DNA of 64,000 bases from DAOUKH01 sp965219875 (lineage in GTDB: Bacteria > Chloroflexota > Dehalococcoidia > SHYB01), in the NCBI GenBank assembly GCA_965219875.1, contig CBDCOW010000003.1, positions 1,302,001 to 1,366,000 of the forward strand, given 5' to 3'. The position numbers and the translations under genes were made by a program. This document shows positions 1 to 8,785 of the stretch, piece after piece (the stretch's first letter is position 1; the number at the start of each line of letters is the position of its first letter). Under the pieces are notes generated by a model. The model saw only the letters and a program-made list of their open reading frames with translations. It was not told where the DNA came from and did not search any database.

Positions 1-727
1 CGTGCAGCGTTTGCCCTGCCAAGGCGTAGTTGGGACACGTCGCGGCGTAGACGATGACCTCGGCGACCTCCTCGGGACGGAGCGGCCTGCCGAAGGGGAA
101 GCCTCGCAGCTGTTGCTCGAACAGCTCCTCGGGTGGACCGTCTTCGCCGCCCATGTTGGTGCCGACTACGCCCGGCGCGACCGTCGTGGCCACGATGTTG
201 TGGGGGGCGACCTCCCACGCCAGGACCTTGGTGAAGGCGATCACTCCCGCCTTGGTCGCGGAGTAGACCGCGGTCCCCTTCAGCGGCTGCAGGGCGCCGC
301 CCGACGAGACGTTGATGATGCGTCCGCCTCCCACCCGTTTCATCGCGGGGATAACCGCCTGGCACATCATTATCAGCCCGCGCAGATTGATCCCGATGAT
401 GCGGTCCGCCCCCTCTTCCGTTATCGCCTCCACGCGCTCGCGGACCATGACTCCCGCCACGTTGGCCAGTACGTCGATGCGCCCCAGCGACGCCTCGGCC
501 TCCTGCATCAACGCCTCGGCGCCGGCCTTCTTCGACACGTCGGTCGAGATGAACACCGAGCGCCGGCCCGTCTCGGCTTGTATCGCTTCGACCGCCTCCC
601 CGCCCCAGTCCTCACGGATGTCGGCGACGACGATGTCGAAGCCCTTGCGCGCGAGCCCCAGGGCGGTGGCTCGGCCCATCCCCCAGGGGCGTGCCGCGCC
701 CGTCACGATCGCGACTTGGTCTGTCAT
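1..727 (-). CDS. SDR-family oxidoreductase, 3' end outside window
   Basis: A short-chain dehydrogenase/reductase starting at ATG 727 and running off the window at base 1 (242 codons visible). The Rossmann start reads VAIVTGAARPWGMG, the mid motif is NVAG where NNAG is usual, and the catalytic Ser-Tyr-Lys set appears as NVSSGG and YSATK. The APG and GRPLRPEEVA segments near the visible end are typical of SDR C-termini. A GGGAGG ribosome site lies just upstream of the ATG, and a TTGACG/TACTAT promoter precedes it. It probably oxidises or reduces a hydroxyl/keto group with NAD(P). The substrate is unknown. Family confident, specificity not. Confidence 0.9.
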   Translation of the reverse strand, partial: MTDQVAIVTGAARPWGMGRATALGLARKGFDIVVADIREDWGGEAVEAIQAETGRRSVFISTDVSKKAGAEALMQEAEASLGRIDVLANVAGVMVRERVEAITEEGADRIIGINLRGLIMMCQAVIPAMKRVGGGRIINVSSGGALQPLKGTAVYSATKAGVIAFTKVLAWEVAPHNIVATTVAPGVVGTNMGGEDGPPEELFEQQLRGFPFGRPLRPEEVAEVIVYAATCPNYALAGQTLH

Positions 728-764
728 ACAGTTGCCTCCCGGCGGCGCGAGAACGCGCCACCGG

Positions 765-794
765 ATAGTAGGAAGGCGAACGGCGCGGCGTCAA
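765..794 (-). promoter_or_regulatory. sigma-70-type promoter of the SDR gene
   Basis: On the minus strand TTGACG (794-789) is followed by an 18-nt spacer and TACTAT (770-765), about 38 nt before the SDR start codon. Seen by eye. The same TTGACN-17/18-TANNNT layout recurs before many genes in this window. Confidence 0.6.
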
Positions 795-823
795 GGAAGC
801 GGCATTCCACGCCTCCCCTCTCT

Positions 824-988
824 GGAGACCTTTTCGTAACCGGGGTGACTGACCGCGAGGGTGGCGGGCTTCGATATCCCGTGGCGGTTGCGAGGGGCCC
901 CTCATCTCAATCTTCTCCCGTGGGGAGAAGAGGCAAGACCTCCCGGCCCCACCCATGCTTGCCCGCAGGCGGGTTGCGCAAAGGTCTC
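824..988. repeat. TIR element type A, copy 1
   Basis: About 165 bp bounded by inverted ends: GGAGACCTTTTCGTAAC on the left and the complement of AGAGACCTTTGCGCAAC on the right. The interior carries a CTTCTCCCGTGGGGAGAAG palindrome and is nearly identical to the copies at 8151 and 16423. No ORF of its own. The flanks, including 989-1174, are degenerate CTCTCCC/GGGAGAG palindromic sequence. The whole 447-bp gap between the SDR and accDA holds no gene. Confidence 0.8.
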
Positions 989-1174
989 TGTTGGGAGAGG
1001 GTAAGACGCCCCCCTCCGCCCCGCCCCTCCGACGCGCCCTTCCGGCGCGTGCCCTCTTTCAGTTTCCCCCAGAGGGGGAAAGGCTTAAGGTGGGCCCCCC
1101 AGAGGGGACGAGGCCGGAGGGGAGGCGGCGCGCGCCGGGGAAGGAGCGCGCCCTTTGGGGCGCCCGCGCGCCGG

Positions 1175-2989
1175 TTAGTCGAGGCCCGTGGGGAACGTGG
1201 GGGGGCCGGAGGCGTCGTCTTCCTTGCCCGCGAGGCGGTCTTTGAGATCGCGGAGGCCCTTGGACATCGAGCCCTGGAAGTGACTGACCTCGTTGGCGAG
1301 CGTCGCTTGGAAGTAGGTGCTGAAGGAGCCGATCTCGCGGAACTTCCGGAACCGCTTGCGCAGCATGCTGAAGCTGAACCCTGTCTGCACGTCGAGGAGC
1401 GACTGTACCAGCATCCGTTCGAGTTGGCGCGCCGCCGCGTCGAAGTTCGTGTGCGCGCCGTCCTCCGGCTCCGGGACGACAACGTCGACGATGCCGAAGG
1501 TCCGGCAGTCGTACGCGGTCAGCTTGAGGGCCTCGGCGACCTCCTCGACCTTGTCGGGGTCGCGGTAGAGGATCAGGGCGGCCGCCTCCGGGGTGATCGG
1601 GGTGAAGATCGCGTTCTCCAGCATCAGGATACGGTCGGCGACGCTCAGGGCGAGGGCGGCCTCGCTGCCCCCCTCGCCGATGATCACCGAGATGACGGGC
1701 GTCCTGAGGTCGGACATGCTGCTGATCGTTTCGCCGACGGCGGCGGCGATGCCCTGCTCCTCGGCCTCGATCGTCTGCAACACGCCGGGGGTGTCGATCA
1801 GGGTAATCACGGGGAGCTTGAAGCGCTCGGCCATGTGCAGCGCGCGCTGCGCCTTGCGGAGACCCGCCGGGGTCACGCGGGCGGCCCCGGCATCGTCATC
1901 GCCGTCACCGCCCCGGTCGTTGCCGATGACCATGACGGCCTCGCCGGCGAGATAGCCCATACCAATCATCATGCCTTGGTCGTCGGCGTTGACGCGGTCG
2001 CCATGCAGCTCGACGAAGTTGGAGGTGACCCGCTCGACGAAGTCGCGAGCCGTGGGGCGTTGCTCGTGCCGCGCCAGTTGCAGGCGCTCCCAGGCCGGCG
2101 CCTGCGGGGCCTCCTGGGCCTGGAGGCGAGCGCGGTTGGCGATGGTGAGGCGGAACTTCACGCTGAACAGGTCGAGCAAGAGCGCCAAGTGCTGCTTCAA
2201 GTTCTGCCGGTCGACGATGGTGTCGACGGCCCCGTGCCGCTGGTAGAACTCGGCGGTGTGATAGTCCTTGGGGAGGCGCTCCTTGCCGGAGGCCCGCTCA
2301 ACGACCTTCTTGGGCACGAAGCCGACAAGGGCGCCGGGCTCGGCAATGATTACGTCGGCCATGCTGGCCGCCGAGGAGAAGAGGTAGCTCGACGCGGTGC
2401 TCGCCAGCACCGCGATGAAGGGGACAGGCTTCTTTCGCAGCCGCTTGAGCGTAGCCACGACCTTCGCCATCTGCATCAGCGAAAGCATGCCCTCGCGGAT
2501 GCGCGGCGTTCCGCCGGATGCGACCAGGACGAAGGGAATGCGCTGCCGCAGCGCAGCCTCGGCGGCCTGGGCGATCTTCTCGCCGACGGCGCTGCCGATG
2601 CTCCCGCCCATGAAGCCGAAGTCGGTGACCGCCAGCACGGCCTGAATCCCGCCGATGTTGGCCGTGCCGGTCACCACGGCCTCGAGCAGGCCGGTGACGC
2701 TCTGCGCCTGGGAGAGCCGGTCGCGGTAGGAGAGGTGGTCGGAGAAGGAGAGCGGATCGAGCGGGACCAGCGATTGGTTCATCTCGCGGAAGGTCCCGGC
2801 GTCGGTCAGTAAGCTAATGCGCCGCAGGGCGGGGAGGTTGTAGTGGAACCGGCACTGAGGGCATACGCGGTAGCGCGTGTAGGCGGGTGCGCGCGCGACA
2901 TCGGCCCCGCAATGCAGGCAGCGGTCGGTATCCTCCGCCGGCTCCTCGGCCAGCGCCTCCGCGGAGAGGATGTCGGTCTCTTCCGCCAT
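1175..2989 (-). CDS. accDA: fused acetyl-CoA carboxylase carboxyltransferase, beta+alpha (AccD-AccA)
   Basis: Transfers the carboxyl group from carboxybiotin-BCCP to acetyl-CoA, giving malonyl-CoA. Both carboxyltransferase subunits are in one 604-aa chain. The N-terminal half is AccD-like, with a four-Cys zinc ribbon (CLHCG ... CPQC) near residues 25-50 followed by the crotonase fold (FMGGSIGSAVGEK, SGGTPRIREG). The second half, from about residue 310, is AccA-like (AWERLQLARH, FVELHGDR, IDTPGV, IGEGGS). The usual GEGGSGGAL is GEGGSEAAL here, and SPEG is TPEA. The start is taken at ATG 2989, which has a GGGGCGGGG leader; upstream codons overlap ftsK. It lies 25 bp after ftsK and is probably cotranscribed. 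No biotin carboxylase or BCCP gene is in the window. Confidence 0.93.
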   Translation of the reverse strand: MAEETDILSAEALAEEPAEDTDRCLHCGADVARAPAYTRYRVCPQCRFHYNLPALRRISLLTDAGTFREMNQSLVPLDPLSFSDHLSYRDRLSQAQSVTGLLEAVVTGTANIGGIQAVLAVTDFGFMGGSIGSAVGEKIAQAAEAALRQRIPFVLVASGGTPRIREGMLSLMQMAKVVATLKRLRKKPVPFIAVLASTASSYLFSSAASMADVIIAEPGALVGFVPKKVVERASGKERLPKDYHTAEFYQRHGAVDTIVDRQNLKQHLALLLDLFSVKFRLTIANRARLQAQEAPQAPAWERLQLARHEQRPTARDFVERVTSNFVELHGDRVNADDQGMMIGMGYLAGEAVMVIGNDRGGDGDDDAGAARVTPAGLRKAQRALHMAERFKLPVITLIDTPGVLQTIEAEEQGIAAAVGETISSMSDLRTPVISVIIGEGGSEAALALSVADRILMLENAIFTPITPEAAALILYRDPDKVEEVAEALKLTAYDCRTFGIVDVVVPEPEDGAHTNFDAAARQLERMLVQSLLDVQTGFSFSMLRKRFRKFREIGSFSTYFQATLANEVSHFQGSMSKGLRDLKDRLAGKEDDASGPPTFPTGLD

Positions 2990-3014
2990 TGCCCCGCCCC
3001 TTGTTGCCCGCCGG

Positions 3015-5759
3015 CTAGGCGGCGGGCTCGATGAGCCCCTCCTCCTCAAGCATTTCGATGAGGCTCTGGGCCTTATTATAGCCAATCCTCAACCGGCGCT
3101 GAAGGAGTGAGGGCGAGACATTTGAGGCGTGCTCCGCGAGCGCCTTGGCCTCTTCGTACAGGGGGTCCATAGCCTCGTCCTCCGCGATGAGCTCGCTGAG
3201 CGACGGCGGGGCGAAGGGCTTGGCCTCCGGCGGCCCGTCCGGCGCGGCGGGGCCGGGGCCCGACGATGGCGGCTGCGCGGAAGGCGGCGGAGTCGGGGAC
3301 GCGGCCCCATCCCCGCTCTCGACCCGCACGTGCGCCGGTTTGTTAGTGGTGTTCTGACTGTTCCAGGCACGGATGATGCGTTCCAGCTCGCGGTCGGAGA
3401 CGAAGACGCCCTGTACCCGCTTCGGCTTCGGCGCGTCCTGCGGCAGGTAGAGCGAGTCGCCCTTGCCCAACAGCTTCTCGGCGCCGCCGGTGTCGAGGAT
3501 GGTGCGCGAATCGGTTACGGAGGAAACGGCGAAGCTCATGCGGGTGGGGAAGTTCGCCTTAATCAGCCCGGTGACGACATCGACCGAGGGCCGCTGCGTG
3601 GCGACGATGAGATGAATGCCGGTGGCGCGCCCAAGCTGGGCAAGGCGTGTTAGGGAGTGTTCGACGTCGTAGGGGGCGGCCATCATCAGGTCGGCGAGCT
3701 CGTCGATGGCGATGACGATGTAGGGCAGCGGATCGACGACGCGGTCGTTGTTGTTGTAGGACACGATGTTGCGCGCCCCAATCGAGGAGAACTTCTTGTA
3801 CCGCTGGTCCATCTCGTTGATAGCCCAGCGGAGCGCGGAGACCACCTTGTCGACGTCGAGGATGACCGGCATGAGGAGGTGCGGCAGGCTGGCGTAGGGA
3901 GCCATCTCGACGCGCTTGGGGTCGACGAGGATCAGGCGCAGGTCTTGGGGCGTGGCCTGCATCAGGAGGCTGGCGAGCAGGGCGTTGATGCTCACGCTCT
4001 TGCCGCTGCCGGTCGAGCCGGCGATGAGGATATGGGGCATCTTGGCGAGGTCGGCGACTTCGTGATCGCCGCCGCTGCCCTTGCCCAGCGCCACGGCGAG
4101 CTTGGTCTTCGCCCGCATCTTGGCGAAGATCGGCGACTCAATGACGCCGCGCAGGCTCACGAACTCGAACTCGGCGTTCGGTACTTCGATGCCGACCAGG
4201 GGCTTGCCCGGTATCGGCGCTTCGATCCGGATGCTCGAAGCCGCGAGGGCGAGCGCGAGGTCTTTGTCCAAGTTCGCGATGGCGTCGACCTTGACGCGCG
4301 TCCGCGAGACCTCCTCCCGCCGGACCACGGGGCGGCCGTGTTCATCGAAGATCTGCTTGCCGTCGGCGTCTTTGAGGCGCACTTCCTTGAAGCGCCGCAC
4401 CCAGCCGGGCTCGAGGCCGAACTGCGTCACGGCGGGGCCGGGGTTGATCTCGACTACCTTGGCCTCGATGTTGTAGCTCGCGAGGGCCTCTTCGATGGCG
4501 CGGGCCTTCGACTCGTTATCGATGCCCGACGGGCCCATGACGGGGGCGTGATCGAGGGACTCGACGGCGGGCAGCCGCCAGTCTCCCGCGGTCTCGCCCA
4601 AGTACGACGATGCGTCCACGCTGATCGATGGCGCCGGCGTGTCCAGCTCATCGATCTCGTCCTCGTCATCAAAGCCGTCTTCGTCATCAAGGAAGCGAAC
4701 GTTATCGAGATCGTCGTCCTCGTCATCGAGGGCGTCCATCTCCTCGAGCAGGTCTTCCATGTCGGCGATGAAGGGATCGGAGTCGCGCACGCGCTCGGCG
4801 GCGCGGGCCTCCTCGTTGGCGACGGCGACGTACTCGCCGCCGTCGTCCTCGTCGGAGAAATCGGTGACGGGCGGGGGCTCGAATGGTGCATCGTCCTCAG
4901 TGGGGTCCGGGAGAGGCGACGCGACGGGCGGACGGTCATCGAGCGGCACGGCGGGTGGCGTGTAAGAGGACGCATTGGCCGACGCCTGCGGCCGGGCGGC
5001 GGGCATCGGCGTAGGTGGGGCGTCGGCGAACAACGGCGGTGGCGGAAACGGTCGCGCCTCGGCGGGCGCTGGGCGGCCGCTGCGATCGATGACGTCGGCG
5101 GCGGTGATGGGGGGCCTACTCCCGCCGCCGTTTGCCGTCCAGGACGGCGCGGAAGGACCGGGCGCGGCAGCGGCGCGGCGTTGCCGGCGGCGCTCCGCGG
5201 CTTCGGCGGCGGACTCCCCGACGGTTCGCGCGGCGTTCGCGGCGAGCCCCCCGGCGGCGGCGGTCCCACGTGCGGCGTAACCCGCTACGGCGCGCGAGAC
5301 TTGGGGAGAAAGGAGCACGAGACCGACAAGGCCCAACCCGATAAGGCGGAGCACGCCGACGGCAGCGCGTTCGCCGATGATGTCGGCACCGAACGAGCCG
5401 CCGAGGCCAACCTCGGAGAGCGTTCCCGTTTCAGGCAGATAGAAGGCCAGCGCGCCCCAGGCGGTGAAGCCAAGGAAAAGGACGCCAAGGAAGCGGAACC
5501 AGTGGGCGCCGAGCACACGGGGCCGGAGCAGGACGGCCACCACGAGCGCGGCCATCGCCACCGCCGCCGAGGCCCCGTAGCCGATGGTCTCCCAGATTGT
5601 CTGAACTTGCCACGTCACCAGGCCGGCAATCGCTGCCGCCGCCGCAACGACGAGGAGCAGCGCGATTTTCGAGCTTCGGAGCCGGCGCGTGAAGGACGCC
5701 CTCGACTTCGGAGCGCGGCCGGCGGCCGGCCGGGGTCGGGCTTTCGTCTTGTTGGCCAT
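3015..5759 (-). CDS. ftsK: DNA translocase FtsK/SpoIIIE
   Basis: A septum-anchored ATPase that pumps chromosomal DNA at division. The protein has 914 aa. Four hydrophobic segments between residues about 30 and 155 anchor it. A long Pro/Ala then Asp/Glu-rich linker follows (about 190-395, with acidic runs near 300-370). The RecA-like motor has Walker A GSTGSGKS at 581-588 and Walker B with IDELAD at 685-690, plus ATQRPSVDVVTG and the gamma winged-helix at about 852-914 (LLQRRLRIGYNKA), which reads KOPS-type sites in the family. The start codon directly abuts the RNase J stop, so the two are translationally linked. All key motifs are intact. Confidence 0.97.
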   Translation of the reverse strand: MANKTKARPRPAAGRAPKSRASFTRRLRSSKIALLLVVAAAAAIAGLVTWQVQTIWETIGYGASAAVAMAALVVAVLLRPRVLGAHWFRFLGVLFLGFTAWGALAFYLPETGTLSEVGLGGSFGADIIGERAAVGVLRLIGLGLVGLVLLSPQVSRAVAGYAARGTAAAGGLAANAARTVGESAAEAAERRRQRRAAAAPGPSAPSWTANGGGSRPPITAADVIDRSGRPAPAEARPFPPPPLFADAPPTPMPAARPQASANASSYTPPAVPLDDRPPVASPLPDPTEDDAPFEPPPVTDFSDEDDGGEYVAVANEEARAAERVRDSDPFIADMEDLLEEMDALDDEDDDLDNVRFLDDEDGFDDEDEIDELDTPAPSISVDASSYLGETAGDWRLPAVESLDHAPVMGPSGIDNESKARAIEEALASYNIEAKVVEINPGPAVTQFGLEPGWVRRFKEVRLKDADGKQIFDEHGRPVVRREEVSRTRVKVDAIANLDKDLALALAASSIRIEAPIPGKPLVGIEVPNAEFEFVSLRGVIESPIFAKMRAKTKLAVALGKGSGGDHEVADLAKMPHILIAGSTGSGKSVSINALLASLLMQATPQDLRLILVDPKRVEMAPYASLPHLLMPVILDVDKVVSALRWAINEMDQRYKKFSSIGARNIVSYNNNDRVVDPLPYIVIAIDELADLMMAAPYDVEHSLTRLAQLGRATGIHLIVATQRPSVDVVTGLIKANFPTRMSFAVSSVTDSRTILDTGGAEKLLGKGDSLYLPQDAPKPKRVQGVFVSDRELERIIRAWNSQNTTNKPAHVRVESGDGAASPTPPPSAQPPSSGPGPAAPDGPPEAKPFAPPSLSELIAEDEAMDPLYEEAKALAEHASNVSPSLLQRRLRIGYNKAQSLIEMLEEEGLIEPAA

Positions 5760-7415
5760 CTATGCCTCCACCGCGACCGGCAGAATCGTGGGCCGACGTT
5801 TTATTTTCTTCAAGAAGTACTGCCGCAGCGCCTCGCGCGCGACCTCCTCGGCGTCGCCGTTGGTGAGCGGTCCTCGCGCGTCCTCGATGGCCTCGGCGAT
5901 GACCTCGATGGCCTCGGCGATGACGTCGGGCGCCTCATCCGTGTCGAGCACGCCGTACGACCAGACGTTGGCCGCGCCGGCCATGCGGCGCGTCTTGCCG
6001 TCGATGGGAACGACGGCGACGACGACGCCGTTGCGGGCCAGGCGCTTCCGATCGGCAAGCACCGGGCTGTGTGGACTCCACCGGCCGTGTCCATCGACGT
6101 AGATCGGGCCGGCGTCGACGGACGGCGCGCGCTTGACCCCGCCCGCGCTTAGCTCGACAACGTCGCCGTCTTCGAGAAGGAAGATGTTCTCTTCAGGCAC
6201 GCCCATCGATTGCGCGAGGCCGGCGTGGGCCACGAGGTGGCGGTACTCGCCGTGGATGGGTGTGAAGTGGCGCGGATTGGTGAGGCTGAGCATCGTCTTA
6301 AGCTCTTCCCGCGCGGCGTGGCCGTGGACGTGCACCTGTGCGATGCGGTCGTAGAGGACGGTCGCGCCGAGGCGGGTCAGGTTATTGATCGTGTCGTTGA
6401 CAAGGCGCTCGTTGCCCGGGATAGGACTCGCCGAGATGATCACGGTGTCGCCGCGGCGAATCTCCACGTCGCGGTGATCGCGGCGGGCCATGCGGACTAG
6501 GGCCGAGGTCGGTTCGCCCTGTGCGCCCGTAGTGACCAGCAGCGCGCGCTCGGGCGGCAGGTTGTTGATCTCCTCGACGCGGCCCCGCGCTCCTTGGGGA
6601 ATATCGAGATAGCCCAGGTCCATCGCCATCGCGCAGTTGTCGACCATGCTGCGGCCCACGAAGGCCATGCGCCGCTTGTGCTTGACGGCGGCGTCGGCGA
6701 CCTGTTGCACGCGGGCGATGAGCGAGGCGAAGGTGGCCACGATGACGCGGCCTTTTGCCTCGCCGATAACCCGGTCAAGCGTCTCGCCGACGATCTTCTC
6801 CGACGGGGTATAGCCCGGCCTGTCGGCGTAGGTGGAGTCGGAGAGGAGCAGATCGACCCCCTCGGCGCCCAAGCTCGCCAGCTTCCCTAGGTCGGAGGCG
6901 CGCCCATCGGCGGGGGTGTGGTCGAACTTGAAATCGCCGGTGTGGACCATCAGGCCGCTGGGAGTGCGGACCGCCAGCCCCATCGCGTCGGGGATGCTGT
7001 GGCAGACGCGAAAGAACTCGACGTCGATCCGCCCGAACTTGACGTGGTCGCCGGCGTTGATTTCGTTGACGGAGGCCTTCTTGAGCAGGCGGCGCTCCCG
7101 GAGCTTGACCTTCACCAGCCCCGCCGCGAGGGTCGAGGCGTAGACCGGAACGTTGACGTCGCCGATCAGGTAGGGGATCGCGCCGATGTGGTCTTCGTGG
7201 CCGTGGGTGACCATCACGCCGCGCAGCTTCTCTCGCCGCTCAAGGACGTACGAGAGGTCGGGGATGATGACGTCGACGCCGGGGGCGTCGGCTCCGGGGA
7301 ACATGACGCCGGCGTCGATGACGATCATGTCGTCGGCGTTTTCGACGACGAGCATGTTCTTGCCGATCGCGCCGAGACCGCCGAGCGGAACGATGCGAAG
7401 ATCAGACTTGCCCAT
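5760..7415 (-). CDS. rnj: ribonuclease J
   Basis: A beta-CASP metallo-beta-lactamase RNase (5'-3' exo/endonuclease) of RNA processing and decay, 551 aa. The zinc motif HGHEDH is at residues 71-76, and the downstream HTGDFKFDHTP, SDSTYADRPG and HVHGHA motifs are present. The C-terminal domain ends in a basic FLKKIKRRPTILPV stretch. ATG 7415 is chosen because GGGAGG lies 7 nt upstream; a TTG at 7418 would add one residue. It heads a tight run with ftsK (0 bp) and accDA, and lies 39 bp after the uracil-DNA glycosylase gene. Length and motifs are typical. Confidence 0.96.
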   Translation of the reverse strand: MGKSDLRIVPLGGLGAIGKNMLVVENADDMIVIDAGVMFPGADAPGVDVIIPDLSYVLERREKLRGVMVTHGHEDHIGAIPYLIGDVNVPVYASTLAAGLVKVKLRERRLLKKASVNEINAGDHVKFGRIDVEFFRVCHSIPDAMGLAVRTPSGLMVHTGDFKFDHTPADGRASDLGKLASLGAEGVDLLLSDSTYADRPGYTPSEKIVGETLDRVIGEAKGRVIVATFASLIARVQQVADAAVKHKRRMAFVGRSMVDNCAMAMDLGYLDIPQGARGRVEEINNLPPERALLVTTGAQGEPTSALVRMARRDHRDVEIRRGDTVIISASPIPGNERLVNDTINNLTRLGATVLYDRIAQVHVHGHAAREELKTMLSLTNPRHFTPIHGEYRHLVAHAGLAQSMGVPEENIFLLEDGDVVELSAGGVKRAPSVDAGPIYVDGHGRWSPHSPVLADRKRLARNGVVVAVVPIDGKTRRMAGAANVWSYGVLDTDEAPDVIAEAIEVIAEAIEDARGPLTNGDAEEVAREALRQYFLKKIKRRPTILPVAVEA

Positions 7416-7454
7416 CAACCATCCTCCCGGCCGCCGCGCCGTTGACCCGGCCGC

Positions 7455-8060
7455 CTAAAAGAGGCCCAGCTGCTTCGGCTCCGGCTCCGCCGGCTTGACC
7501 TCCGCGGTCTGCGCGAGGATCTCCGGTATTTTCTTGAAGTCCGTTTCTATGGTGGCGCGGAGCGACTGCTGATAGAGCGCCGCCGCGGGATGGTGCACGG
7601 GCAGGACGGTCCGCCCTTCCACCCGGCGCGGCTGGCCGTGGGCCTTGCTGATGGCCGCCCCGGGAAGGAAGCGCTGCAGCGAGTGCCGCCCCAACGTCAC
7701 GATCACCTTGGGGTCGATAAGCTCGATCTGACCCGTCAGCCATGGATCGCAAGCCTCGGTCTCCTCGGGGAGCGGGTCGCGGTTGCCCGGCGGGCGGCAC
7801 TTCACCATGTTGGCGATGTAGACATCCTCGCGCTGCAGCCCGATCACGGCGATGAGCTCATCGAGGATTTGGCCCGCGGGGCCGACGAATGGCCGTCCCT
7901 GCTGGTCCTCGTTATAACCGGGGCCCTCGCCAATGAACATCACGTCGGCGGAGGCGTTTCCCTCGCCGGGCACCACCTGCGTTCGTCCCTTGGCCAGCCC
8001 GCAGGAGGTACAAGAACGGGCGGCGGAGCAGAGGGCTTCGAGCGAGGAGAAATCGGCCAT
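7455..8060 (-). CDS. uracil-DNA glycosylase, type 4 (Fe-S)
   Basis: Removes uracil from DNA to start base-excision repair. The 201-aa protein has the four Cys expected for the [4Fe-4S] cluster of family 4: C17 and C20 (CTSC), C88 (KCRPPGNRDP) and C104. The active-site loop is GEGPGYNEDQQGRPFVGPAG, and the second loop HHPAAALYQQ carries the conserved HP. The last residues, KQLGLF, resemble a beta-clamp-binding tail (inference). It is the first gene of the minus-strand run udg-rnj-ftsK-accDA. The start ATG 8060 is followed by a standard N-terminus. Confidence 0.95.
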   Translation of the reverse strand: MADFSSLEALCSAARSCTSCGLAKGRTQVVPGEGNASADVMFIGEGPGYNEDQQGRPFVGPAGQILDELIAVIGLQREDVYIANMVKCRPPGNRDPLPEETEACDPWLTGQIELIDPKVIVTLGRHSLQRFLPGAAISKAHGQPRRVEGRTVLPVHHPAAALYQQSLRATIETDFKKIPEILAQTAEVKPAEPEPKQLGLF

Positions 8061-8150
8061 ATTCAGAACGGTTTGAAACCTATTTCTATCTTTCAGACTA
8101 GCATGGCCCTGCTTATGTCGTCAACCGTCGACAGAACCTCTCCCCCTTTG

Positions 8151-8315
8151 GGGCCTTTGCGTAACCGGGGCTGACTGGCGCGAGGGTGGCAGGCTTCGAT
8201 GGCCCATTGGTGGTTGCGAGGGTGCCCCTCATCTCAATCTTCTCCCGTGGGGAGAAGAGGCAAGACCTCCCGGCCCCACCCATGCTTGCCCGCGGGCGGT
8301 TGTGCAAAGGTCTCC
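8151..8315. repeat. TIR element type A, copy 2
   Basis: About 165 bp. The left end is GGGCCTTTGCGTAAC and the right end is the complement of GGAGACCTTTGCACAAC. The interior is nearly identical to the copies at 824 and 16423, including the CTTCTCCCGTGGGGAGAAG palindrome. It sits between flanking CTCCCCCTTT and TTGGGGGAGA half-palindromes in the gap between the divergently read udg and zinc-ribbon genes. Confidence 0.85.
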
Positions 8316-8387
8316 CTTGGGGGAGAACACCTCAAGTCTCTCCCTCCGGGCCGCACTGAGAGCTCACACGGCAGTGTCATTCCCTCC

Positions 8388-8417
8388 TTGCCCATGCCCA
8401 CCCTCCTTTCCTACCAT
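8388..8417 (+). promoter_or_regulatory. promoter of the zinc-ribbon/sigma-like pair
   Basis: TTGCCC (8388-8393), an 18-nt spacer, then TACCAT (8412-8417). This puts the transcription start near 8424, about 27 nt before ATG 8451, and excludes the in-frame ATG at 8394 as the start. Confidence 0.5.
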
Positions 8418-8450
8418 GATCCCATCGCTAACCCTTGGACGACACACCCT

Positions 8451-8780
8451 ATGACCCTCCCGTACGAACCCGAATCGTACCGTCCATCTACCAATCAACC
8501 GACCGATGACCAAGCACCCAATACCGCAGCCCCCGCGCCGACCGGCGAGCGCGTCCCTCGCTTTGCGCTCTTCGCGGCATGCCCCAAGTGCGGCGGGCAG
8601 TACGAGCGGGAGGGCGACCTCTGCATGTGCTTCCAGTGCAGCTTCGAGTGGGACGTGCTCGACGCCATCGAGGACGTGCTGAGCCGCGCCTTTCGGCGCT
8701 ACCCCGGCCTGGCGCCCGCCGCTCGCCTTCACGACCCTCCTGAACTCTTCTCAGACACGCCGGTCGAACCGGCGGCCTAG
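8451..8780 (+). CDS. zinc-ribbon protein, function unknown
   Basis: 109 aa. After a Pro/Thr-rich N-terminus of about 40 residues comes a zinc ribbon, CPKCGGQYEREGDLCMCFQC, with four well-spaced Cys. A short acidic/hydrophobic helix follows (DVLDAIEDVLSRAF). I do not recognise the family. The ATG at 8451 is preferred over 8394 because the latter lies inside the predicted promoter. It ends 5 bp before a sigma-region-4-like gene, so the two are probably coupled and may form a small regulatory unit (inference). Confidence 0.7.
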   Translation: MTLPYEPESYRPSTNQPTDDQAPNTAAPAPTGERVPRFALFAACPKCGGQYEREGDLCMCFQCSFEWDVLDAIEDVLSRAFRRYPGLAPAARLHDPPELFSDTPVEPAA

Positions 8781-8785
8781 CGCGA

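Noticed and set aside
2..2812. A 936-codon plus-strand open frame opposite the SDR and accDA genes
   Set aside because: It is the antisense shadow of strongly conserved minus-strand genes in GC-rich DNA. Its translation is Arg/Gly/Asp-rich low-complexity with no recognisable domain.
3657..6152. An 831-codon plus-strand open frame opposite ftsK and rnj
   Set aside because: The minus-strand products have every family motif intact, so the plus frame is a GC-driven shadow.
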